From NCBI RefSeq assembly GCF_000312565.1, contig NZ_CALW02000012.1, forward strand, positions 1 through 39,289: DNA of 39,289 bases. Direction: 5' to 3'. The notes below the pieces were generated by a model. It searched no databases, was not told the DNA's origin, and was given only the letters and a program-made list of their open reading frames with translations. This DNA comes from Bartonella rattaustraliani AUST/NH4 (GTDB lineage Bacteria > Pseudomonadota > Alphaproteobacteria > Rhizobiales > Rhizobiaceae). A program made the translations under genes and the position numbers. This document shows positions 1 to 7,129 of this stretch, piece after piece (the stretch's first letter is position 1; every line of letters begins with the position of its first letter).

Positions 1-560
1 GTGCAACGCATCATTTACAAAAAATACCCCTTTATATCGACCAAACTGGTGGTATCTCCCTTGCCCAATTATCCGCCCGTGCAAGGCGTCTCAAACGCCA
101 ACATGGTTTGGGTGTCTTAGTCATTGATTATATCCAGTTAATGACAAGTAGTGCAAAACGTTCTTCAGAAAACCGCGTTCAAGAAATCACAGCGATTACC
201 ATGGGGCTTAAAGCTTTGGCAAAAGAACTCAATATCCCGATCATTGCTCTTTCACAGCTCTCACGCCAAGTTGAAAACCGAACAGATAAACGTCCCCAGC
301 TTGCCGATCTACGAGAATCAGGTTCCATTGAACAAGATGCCGATGTTGTGCTGTTTGTTTATCGTGGAGAATATTATCTCAAAAATGAAGCACCCAAAGA
401 AGGCTCCCTTGAGTATAGTAAATGGCAAGAGGCAATGGAGAAAGCCAAGGGCAAAGCTGAGGTTATTATAGCCAAACAACGTCATGGTCCGACAGGCGTC
501 GTTCCTCTTGCCTTTCAATCCGATTTTACACGCTTTAGCGATCTGGAAGAGAGAAGATAA
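1..560 (+). pseudogene. Replicative DNA helicase (DnaB-like) C-terminal fragment, cut by window edge
   Basis: The reading frame is open from base 3 (codons Ala-Thr-His-His) to the stop at 558-560, so this is the 3' part of a gene running in from the left. It carries the C-terminal RecA-like half of a DnaB helicase: the Walker B stretch VLVIDYIQLM, then ALSQLSRQVENR and an arginine-rich DLRESGSIEQDAD segment. Walker A and the N-terminal domain are not in view. It matches 22937-23496 base for base apart from a handful of substitutions, and that second copy is 5'-truncated inside the window. This copy may therefore be truncated too, but that cannot be seen here. A DnaB of this type would unwind DNA at a phage or island replication fork; this fragment alone could not hydrolyse ATP. 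Confidence 0.85.
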
Positions 561-621
561 TCGTCATATCTTAGAAAAAATCCAAGAGGCTCTCACCAAA
601 AATTATGCATCTTAAAACGCC

Positions 622-661
622 CTTTGAAAGACCTTTGAAGACCCTTTGAAAACCCCTTTAA
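622..661. repeat. 11-bp-phased CTTTGAAR repeats, copy A
   Basis: CTTTGAAA/G units begin at 622, 633 and 644, followed by a degenerate CTTTAATT at 656. The spacings are 11, 11 and 12 bp, about one helical turn, and not a multiple of three. The same array recurs at 23560-23600 and, with the same phasing, inside the left ends at 1272-1355 and 20788-20828. Confidence 0.8.
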
Positions 662-697
662 TTTTTTTAAAAAGACGTGAATTTTAAAAATGAATTG

Positions 698-814
698 CTG
701 CAAAACCTGGTGTCAAATTCTGCAAAACCTGCTGACAAGCTACATACAGTCAAATTCTGCAAAACCTGGTGACAAGCTACAGTCAAATTCTGCAAAACCT
801 GGTGACAAGCTACA
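698..814. repeat. Tandem array of element right-end repeats
   Basis: The 12-mer CTGCAAAACCTG occurs at 698, 720, 757 and 790. From 712 the larger unit (GTCAAATTCTGCAAAACCTG followed by STGACAAGCTACA) repeats with periods of 37 and 33 bp. The other two copies of this end (1443-1488 and 23636-23681) have only two 12-mers, so two extra outer units have been added here. The array ends 16 bp before the 3' end of tRNA-Ser. Confidence 0.9.
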
Positions 815-829
815 GCTATAAAAGCGCTG

Positions 830-919
830 TGGCGGAGGGGGTGGGATTCGAACCCACGGTACAGTCTCCTGCACGCCGGTTTTCAAGACCGGTGCCTTAA
901 ACCGCTCGGCCACCCCTCC
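830..919 (-). tRNA. tRNA-Ser(TGA)
   Basis: Read on the minus strand this is a 90-nt class II tRNA: GGAGGGG acceptor arm pairing with CCCCTCC, discriminator G, encoded CCA (830-832), a GTTCGAATC T-arm and a long variable arm typical of serine tRNAs. The anticodon TGA is the complement of 883-885, within a stem made from GGTCT and the facing pyrimidines. The 3' end faces the right-end repeat array. Confidence 0.96.
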
Positions 920-1078
920 AAACTAAATATGCTTTTTACAAGGTTCTTGACAAAGGTCAATCATTTAAATGGCCTTCTAACCATTTTTAATAAAATTGCT
1001 TAAAGCCCAATAGGGGTAATTTCTTTTAAAAAACTGTGCTTAACTCAGGTAGTCTCATTTTAGTGTAAATAACTTATT

Positions 1079-1488
1079 GTAGTTTGACAGTAGGTTTTGC
1101 AGTAAGTGGGAAGAGGTGGGATGAGTTAGGAATAGGTGGTAATTTGTTGTTTTTATGTACAGTTTTTACCATTAAATGCGCGTTTTGTCAAAATAGATTT
1201 TGACAGCTAAAATTGGAAAAAAATGCGAAAAATGGTAAAAGTTACGACTTTTTAGCAAAACTGAGAAAAGGCTTTGAAAGGTCTTTGAAAACCCTTTGAA
1301 GATTTTTAAAAAGTCTGTGAAAGCCCAGAAAACCGCCTTTGAAGAGGCTTTGAGGATTTTTGCATTATACGTGTGTTGGCAACGAAAATAAGGAAAAATT
1401 TGTCAAAAAATCAAAAAAGACGTGAATTTTAAAAATGAATTGCTGCAAAACCTGCTGTCAAATTCTGCAAAACCTGATGACAAGCTAC
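1079..1488. mobile_element. 410-bp non-coding mini-element with terminal inverted repeats
   Basis: The left end (1079-1102, GTAGTTTGACAGTAGG then TTTTGCAG) is an inverted match, 20 of 24 positions, to the right end (1465-1488, CTGCAAAACCTGATGACAAG then CTAC). The inner right subrepeat at 1443-1464 matches the left end even better (about 20 of 22). Bases 1079 to about 1345 correspond to the left end of the 3-kb element at 20596 to about 20820, and about 1420-1488 correspond to its right end at about 23612-23681. Between the ends is only about 70 bp of unrelated sequence, with no gene. It is best read as an internal-deletion, MITE-like derivative of the larger element. No target-site duplication is obvious. 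Confidence 0.8.
1272..1355. repeat. 11-bp-phased CTTTGAAR repeats in the mini-element
   Basis: Units start at 1272, 1283 and 1294 (11-bp steps) and again at 1337 and 1348 (11 bp; the last is CTTTGAGG). They sit between the left inverted repeat and the central unique DNA, in the same arrangement as in the 3-kb element. Confidence 0.75.
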
Positions 1489-1516
1489 ACATAGATTAAA
1501 GGTAGTATAAAATAAA

Positions 1517-1592
<76 letters not shown>

Positions 1593-2069
1593 ACTTTTTG
1601 AAAAAGATAAAGGTGAGCGGTTCTATAACGCTCCTAAAGGAGGATGTCTAGAGAGTTTTATTATTTTTTAGATAAAAAGCTACAGTTTATGGCTAAACTT
1701 GCTGCTTGGTTAAAAATAGAGCTTTACCCCTTGATCTTATATAAAAAGAGAACCATTATAGGAATCTCTATAAATAAATGTCTGGTTATTTATAAGAATT
1801 GTGAGTTGGAGGATTGTCGCGCGTAATGCCCGAGAAAGATTCAGATGAACCTTCTTGTTGTCACAAGTGGTATAGGCTATTATTTTGTTTTATAAATTTT
1901 TTCAGTAATCATGTATGTATAAGCGTTATTTGGCGGTTTTTTGCGTTGAGTGCAATCTGTTTGCGTTCAATGTTTTTGACCCATTGTGGGTTTTTGATCC
2001 GTTTTGGGAATAAAAGCTTATGAATTTGTTTTTTCAATTACACATTTTTAAATTTTCAAAGGATGAACT
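1593..2069. other. Intergenic region upstream of the terC-like gene; no supported gene
   Basis: There is a small inverted repeat GAGCG...CGCTC near 1616-1635. Two short plus-strand ORFs (1644-1826 and 1814-2023) overlap here, but their Shine-Dalgarno-like AGGAGG/GGAGG sequences abut the start codons with essentially no spacing and the proteins resemble nothing I know. I treat the region as non-coding. Confidence 0.5.
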
Positions 2070-3647
2070 ATGATGGAGTGGATCGTGGATCCCCATGCGT
2101 GGTTTGGCTTGGTCACGTTGATTTTTCTCGAAATCGTTTTGGGGATAGATAATCTTGTTTTTATTGCAATTTTAGCTGAAAAGTTACCACTGCATTTGCG
2201 TGATCGTGCACGCTTGATCGGTCTCACTTTAGCATTAGTGATGCGACTTATTCTTCTGATGGTTATTGGATGGGTGATGAATCTTGAGACAATCATTTTT
2301 TCATTCTCATCCTTTATGTTTAGTTGGCATAGCCTCATCTTGATTTGTGGTGGTGCTTTTTTGCTAGCAAAGGGAACTTTAGAGCTCCATGAAAGATTAG
2401 AAGGTGCCTCGCATGAAAGAAAAGTTGGCGCTGCTTATGCCGTGTTTTGGCAGGTCATTATTCAAATTGTGGTGCTGGATGCCGTCTTTTCTCTAGATAG
2501 TATTATTACTGCAACAGGTATGATCGCAAAGGAGCAGGCATCGGTTATGTATATAGCCGTTATTGTTGCTATGGGTGTTATGATGTATGGGTCTGGCCCT
2601 CTTATGCGTTTTATTAATCGTCATTCCACTATTGTAATCTTGTGTCTTGGTTTTTTGATGATGATAGGTTTTACTCTCATTGTCGAAGGATTTGGCTTTC
2701 ATATTCCAAAGGGGTATTTATATGCTGCTATTGGTTTTTCTGTTCTCATTGAAGCTTTTAATCAAATTGGACGCCGTAATCGTGAAAAGATGATTACAAC
2801 AAATGATCTTCGTGGTCGAACCGCTGATGCTGTTTTGAAACTCTTAGGAGGGAGAAACAAAGATGGTAATCTTGGTGAGACTGTGGATGTTATTGCTGAA
2901 CGAGCTGCGGTTTCTGATATCTTTCGACGCGAAGAAAAAGAAATGATTCGTGGTGTTCTCGATTTGGCTGACCGTCCCGTTCGTTCTATTATGTCACCGC
3001 GCAATGAGATTGAGTGGCTGGATTTAAATGGTGACGAAAGTGAAATGCGTGAAGAATTACAAAAGGTTAAACATAGCCGCTTAGTTCTTGCTCGTGAAAA
3101 AGTGGATGAGTTTGTTGGGGTTGCTTTGACCAAAGATCTTCTTTTAAATTTGGCTGAAGGAAAAAAGATAAATTGGAAAAAAGCGATGCGAGAGCCGCTT
3201 GTCGTTCATGAGAATACAAGCGTTTTACGATTGATGGAGCAATTACGCCATTCTTCTGTTCAGTTTGCAATTGTTGTTGATGAGCATGGCTCTTTTGAAG
3301 GAATTGCAACACCAACCGATATTCTTGAAGCTATTGCTGGCGATTTTCCTGATGATGATGAAGAACTTATGATTGCAGAACAACTTGAAAATGGAAGTCT
3401 TCTTGTTGAAGGATATGCTGATATTCGACGTTTAAGCGGTTATCTTGAGCGTAATCTTGTTGATGAGGCAGATCGTTATACGACTCTGGCAGGATTTATG
3501 CTTTGGCAATTTGGTCATTTGCCGAATGAGGGAGAAAGTTTTGAAGCTGATGGCTTACGCTTTAAGGTTGTTGAAATGGATCGCCGAAATGTCTCTAAAA
3601 TCCTTATCTCTCCACTTGCTGAACCAGAAAAAAGCTCATTATTATAA
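2070..3647 (+). CDS. TerC-family membrane protein with CBS pair and CorC/HlyC domain
   Basis: A 525-residue inner-membrane protein of the YoaE/YegH type. Residues 1 to about 235 form the multi-spanning TerC domain, with the signature acidic segment FLEIVLGIDNLVFIAIL near residue 20 and a second acidic membrane motif (DAVFSLDSI) near residue 140. The family is linked to metal or tellurite handling and membrane-protein metalation, but the substrate here is unknown. A CBS-domain pair follows (about 295-425; RSIMSPRNEIEWLD, then IVVDEHGSFEGIATPTDILEAI), and a CorC/HlyC C-terminal domain occupies about 435-515. AAGGA at 2058-2062 supports the ATG at 2070. Length is normal for the architecture. Confidence 0.93.
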   Translation: MMEWIVDPHAWFGLVTLIFLEIVLGIDNLVFIAILAEKLPLHLRDRARLIGLTLALVMRLILLMVIGWVMNLETIIFSFSSFMFSWHSLILICGGAFLLAKGTLELHERLEGASHERKVGAAYAVFWQVIIQIVVLDAVFSLDSIITATGMIAKEQASVMYIAVIVAMGVMMYGSGPLMRFINRHSTIVILCLGFLMMIGFTLIVEGFGFHIPKGYLYAAIGFSVLIEAFNQIGRRNREKMITTNDLRGRTADAVLKLLGGRNKDGNLGETVDVIAERAAVSDIFRREEKEMIRGVLDLADRPVRSIMSPRNEIEWLDLNGDESEMREELQKVKHSRLVLAREKVDEFVGVALTKDLLLNLAEGKKINWKKAMREPLVVHENTSVLRLMEQLRHSSVQFAIVVDEHGSFEGIATPTDILEAIAGDFPDDDEELMIAEQLENGSLLVEGYADIRRLSGYLERNLVDEADRYTTLAGFMLWQFGHLPNEGESFEADGLRFKVVEMDRRNVSKILISPLAEPEKSSLL

Positions 3648-4287
3648 AGCAATAAGGTGATAAAAAAGCTCTTTTGATGGTACAAAGTGCGAGAATCTGT
3701 AGCTTGATTGCACTGTCATTATTTTTTGCAGCGCTTTAAGCAAGAAGTGATACGTATAGGAAAGTTAAATTCTCAATGCATTTTTATGCAAAAAGGAGTG
3801 TGTATTAATGGTCTGTGAGGGGGAATGAGAAAAAATGATACAAAGTTGGTTGTGAAATAATCATTCATCGTGAAATGGGGACTGCATATATGTGCGTTCT
3901 AAATTTTAAAAGGGTCAATATTTTATAAAATGCTCTTTTGTATATTCGTAAAATTCCTTTGATTTTTTCTTTTCATGATAAAATTTTATAGGGAAGAGGT
4001 TGATCCTTTAAAGTTGCCATCTCGATATTTTTGCATTGAAAGTTGATTGAAGGTTGTTTTCTCTATAAAGTTCATTTTCTAGATTGGTAAATAGGTTTTT
4101 GAGGATAAAAAGATTTCCAATGTATTATGTATCATGCAGTTGGTGTGAAAAAAGAAGGGCTTTAAGGTGTAGTACGAGAAAGACAACGAAGATAACGGCT
4201 ATGATAGTTTATATAGGGAGTAACATTCGGTACAATGATTGTTGATAGATATTTGCACGAAAAAGAAGAGGGGAGAGATTTGTCTTT
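3648..4287. other. 640-bp convergent intergenic region
   Basis: It lies between the 3' ends of the terC-like gene and the minus-strand ybhN-like gene. I see no ORF of note, no tRNA and no strong terminator hairpin. The length suggests decayed sequence, but I cannot identify a source. Confidence 0.4.
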
Positions 4288-5238
4288 TTATTTAGGAGGT
4301 GTGGGTGTTCGTTTCCAATATTGTTGCGTTTCGAAAATTGCGACAACAAATAATGAAATGATGAAGGGTATAATCAAATAAAGCATTCTAAATACAATAA
4401 GGGCTGCAACAACGTCGGTTGGGTTGACACTAGGCATGCCTGTTATGAACAAAGCTTCCAGAACACCAATTCCTCCAGCTGGAGCATTGGAGAGAAGGGT
4501 TATCGTGAAAGATGCCAAGAAAACACCGAGAACAGAAATAAAATGCACATCTGCACTATATGGAAGAACAGCGTAGATAATCCCTGCTGCTCCTAAAAGT
4601 TCTAAAGGACTAATAAGCAGCTGTTGAAGAACAATTTTCAACCGTGGGTAGGAAAGTTGAATTTTTTTGCTCAAGCGTAAGGGTTTTAGTTGAAGCCAAC
4701 TGCCAAAAGTATAAAGCCCTATACAGCTGAGCAGAGCTATACCAACAGCTGTTCCAAGCCCTTCAGGAAGATTCTCATGAATGAGAGTGATAATCTCAGG
4801 TTGCAGAAGCAAAACGATTCCAAAGAGAAAAACTGTACCGATGACAAAAGTAAAAGAGCAAAAACCTACCAATATCGCAACTTCTGTTCCATTTAATCCT
4901 TTCATTTTATAGGCTCTATAGCGTACAACTGCACCAGAAAAAACAGAAGCACCAATGTTGTGTGAAAGTGCATAAGTGGTAAACGAACATATGGCGATAA
5001 AAATCCAAGAAATTTTATGACCCAAATGTTGTAAGGCAATACGGTCATATCCAGCAAGAGCAGCGTAAGCTAAAAGAGAGCATAAACAGGCTAATAGCCA
5101 GTGTTGCGCACTTAAATTGCTTAAGCGTTCCAGGACATCATGGAAAGAAATAGCAGAAAGCTTTATATAAAGAATGCGGATAGATACCAGCATTGCTAAA
5201 ATACCAATAAATGGCCATATAAACTGCTTTATTTTCAC
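4288..5238 (-). CDS. YbhN/UPF0104-type integral membrane protein (lysylphosphatidylglycerol synthetase TM-like)
   Basis: A 316-residue protein with about eight hydrophobic helices, of the COG0392 family that includes E. coli YbhN and the flippase half of MprF. Family marks include NIGASVFSGAVVRYRAYKM near residue 95, the SNAPAGGIGVLEA segment near residue 250 and the final VFRMLYLIIPF helix. Family members are thought to move or transport lipids; the substrate here is unknown. It begins with GTG (complement of 5236-5238) six bases after the stop of the upstream antiporter gene, so the two are probably one operon with coupled translation. Confidence 0.85.
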   Translation of the reverse strand: MKIKQFIWPFIGILAMLVSIRILYIKLSAISFHDVLERLSNLSAQHWLLACLCSLLAYAALAGYDRIALQHLGHKISWIFIAICSFTTYALSHNIGASVFSGAVVRYRAYKMKGLNGTEVAILVGFCSFTFVIGTVFLFGIVLLLQPEIITLIHENLPEGLGTAVGIALLSCIGLYTFGSWLQLKPLRLSKKIQLSYPRLKIVLQQLLISPLELLGAAGIIYAVLPYSADVHFISVLGVFLASFTITLLSNAPAGGIGVLEALFITGMPSVNPTDVVAALIVFRMLYLIIPFIISLFVVAIFETQQYWKRTPTPPK

Positions 5239-5244
5239 GCGTCT

Positions 5245-7008
5245 TTATCCATTTTGTGTTTTCTGTAAACTGAATTCATTCTCATCTCTATGTTTCAAAA
5301 CTCTTTGCCCCGTGATATGTTCAATAAATCCATGAGCAATTTCTTCATCGTCAGTTACTACAATGTCTGCGCCCAAATCAATAAGGTAAGTTGTTTCTAC
5401 ATCGGATAGTGCATGGGTGATGATTTGGATATCTTTCCTTATATCACGTATATTCACTATACATTCTCCTACTTCAATAGTGCTTCGCATTGTAATAACA
5501 ACTTTGTATGCATTGTTGATATTTGTTGCATTCATGATTTCTGGTTGAATGATATTTCCGCAAATGATTTCGAAGCCATCTGCAATTCCTTGATCAGCAA
5601 GGCGTCTTGATTCTTCCGCTATGACTATAGGCTTTCCTTTGTCTCTTAAAGAGTGTGCAATATATTTACCAATACGGCCGTAACCAATAATCACAATATG
5701 ATTGGTTTTTAAGGTTATTGGTAAAAACTCTTGATCAGGATCTTGAGGCTCAATATCGGTAACCGTTTGTGTATCTTGTAATTTTGCAGGCAAATTTTCT
5801 AAATGTTTTTTAATTTTGTTACAGGTAATGAAAACGAGGGGATTAAGCAAAATAGAAAGAATGGCTCCCCCGAGAATTAAATCATGGGCATCATTGTTTA
5901 AAAGCCCCAAGCTTAAACTTAAGCCTGCAAGAATAAAAGAAAATTCTCCGATTTGGGCAAGGCTTGCAGAAATGGTTAAAGCGGTTGCATGAGAATAGCG
6001 AAAAGCTTTAACAATGAAGAAGGCAACAGCAGATTTTCCTATTATAATAATGAATAATGTTGCTAAGAGAGGAAAAAAATGAGTCAATAGTTTTCCTGGA
6101 TCAAATAACATCCCCACAGAAACAAAGAAAAGAACAGAAAATGCGTCTCGTAGAGGTAAGGATTCTTCTGCTGCACGGTGGCTTAATTCTGATTCACTCA
6201 TAACCATGCCCGCAAAAAAGGCACCAAGAGAAAGAGAAACACCAAATAAATGAGCTGCTCCGAAAGCTACTCCCAGTGCAATAGCAACAACACTAAGACG
6301 AAATAATTCACGTGATCCTGATTGCGCACTCATTTTGAGTAACCACGGGATAATGCGTCGTCCAATAATGAGCATGAGGGCGATAAAGATAATCACTTTC
6401 AGAATGGTGACACCAAAAATTCCCCAAATACTTAAGTCCAACCATTGAACAAGAGGATCAAACGCTTCTTTTTTGGTGCTGCTAAGAATATTGGCCAGGG
6501 ATGGTATGAGGACAAGTATCAAAACCATTGCTAAATCTTCAATGATCAGCCATCCAACCGCAATGCGTCCTTTTTCTGTTTCCATAAGATGACGTTCTTG
6601 CAAAGCACGTAGCAAAATAACAGTACTTGCTGTTGACAAAGCTAAACCAAAGACCAAGCTTCCGATGAAGCCCCATCCCATGATGAGGCCAAGACATAAA
6701 CCTAGAAAAGTCGAAAATGCTATTTGTGCTATGGCTGCAGGAATAGCAATCGCTTTGACAGATAAGAGATCTTTTAATGAAAAATGCAATCCAACACCAA
6801 ACATTAGCAAAATAACACCAATTTCAGCAAGCTGATTAATAATAGCGGAATCTATTTTGAAGCCGCCTGTATTGGGTCCTACAATGACGCCAGCTAACAA
6901 ATATCCCACAAGTGGTGAAATTCGTAAACGACTTGCAATCATTCCCAAAAGAAATGCTAAACATAAGCCCGCAACAATCGTTGTAATAAGTGGTGTATCA
7001 TGGAGCAT
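5245..7008 (-). CDS. CPA2-family monovalent cation/proton antiporter with RCK (TrkA-N) domain, YbaL-like
   Basis: A 587-residue inner-membrane antiporter. Residues 1 to about 395 are the Na+/H+ exchanger domain (SRLRISPLVGYLLAGVIVGP near the N-terminus, GVGLHFSLKDL, then GAFFAGMVMSESELSHRAAE and the FFVSVGMLFDP helix). A cytoplasmic Rossmann RCK domain follows from about 435, with the nucleotide-binding GYGRIGKY motif and an acidic end to strand 2 (VIAEES), continuing to about 560. This matches the YbaL/KefB class, which exchanges K+ or Na+ for H+ under nucleotide control. No KefC-type C-terminal extension or KefF/KefG partner is nearby. It is the first gene of the pair with the ybhN-like gene. 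Confidence 0.9.
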   Translation of the reverse strand: MLHDTPLITTIVAGLCLAFLLGMIASRLRISPLVGYLLAGVIVGPNTGGFKIDSAIINQLAEIGVILLMFGVGLHFSLKDLLSVKAIAIPAAIAQIAFSTFLGLCLGLIMGWGFIGSLVFGLALSTASTVILLRALQERHLMETEKGRIAVGWLIIEDLAMVLILVLIPSLANILSSTKKEAFDPLVQWLDLSIWGIFGVTILKVIIFIALMLIIGRRIIPWLLKMSAQSGSRELFRLSVVAIALGVAFGAAHLFGVSLSLGAFFAGMVMSESELSHRAAEESLPLRDAFSVLFFVSVGMLFDPGKLLTHFFPLLATLFIIIIGKSAVAFFIVKAFRYSHATALTISASLAQIGEFSFILAGLSLSLGLLNNDAHDLILGGAILSILLNPLVFITCNKIKKHLENLPAKLQDTQTVTDIEPQDPDQEFLPITLKTNHIVIIGYGRIGKYIAHSLRDKGKPIVIAEESRRLADQGIADGFEIICGNIIQPEIMNATNINNAYKVVITMRSTIEVGECIVNIRDIRKDIQIITHALSDVETTYLIDLGADIVVTDDEEIAHGFIEHITGQRVLKHRDENEFSLQKTQNG

Positions 7009-7129
7009 GGACTATTTACGACTCTTTATCAAAAAATGAATAGGCTAAAAAACTGTCATTCTTATGAGATGAAAGGAGTGATATATTATATGAATCAGTC
7101 ATGGTTTATATGAAGCAGTTAAGGCATTT

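Larger units (their letters stand above)
1..744 (+). repeat. Long direct repeat, copy A (partner 22937-23681)
   Basis: This stretch is nearly identical to 22937-23681 in the same orientation, covering the dnaB fragment, its non-coding 3' flank and the right-end repeat. I see four substitutions in the coding part and a few small changes after the stop codon. Similarity ends at ACAAGCTACAT, after which the copies diverge: copy A continues into more right-end repeats and tRNA-Ser, copy B into unrelated sequence and tRNA-Asn. The left limit is unknown because it lies outside the window. Confidence 0.95.

Noticed and set aside
698-814. Tandem repeats as a CRISPR array
   Set aside because: Spacing between units is almost nil and the 'spacers' are identical or part of the repeat; no cas genes are present. 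They are element end repeats.
1644-2023. Two overlapping small ORFs (60 and 69 residues) upstream of the terC-like gene
   Set aside because: The Shine-Dalgarno-like sequences abut the start codons, the proteins are compositionally odd and match nothing I recognise.
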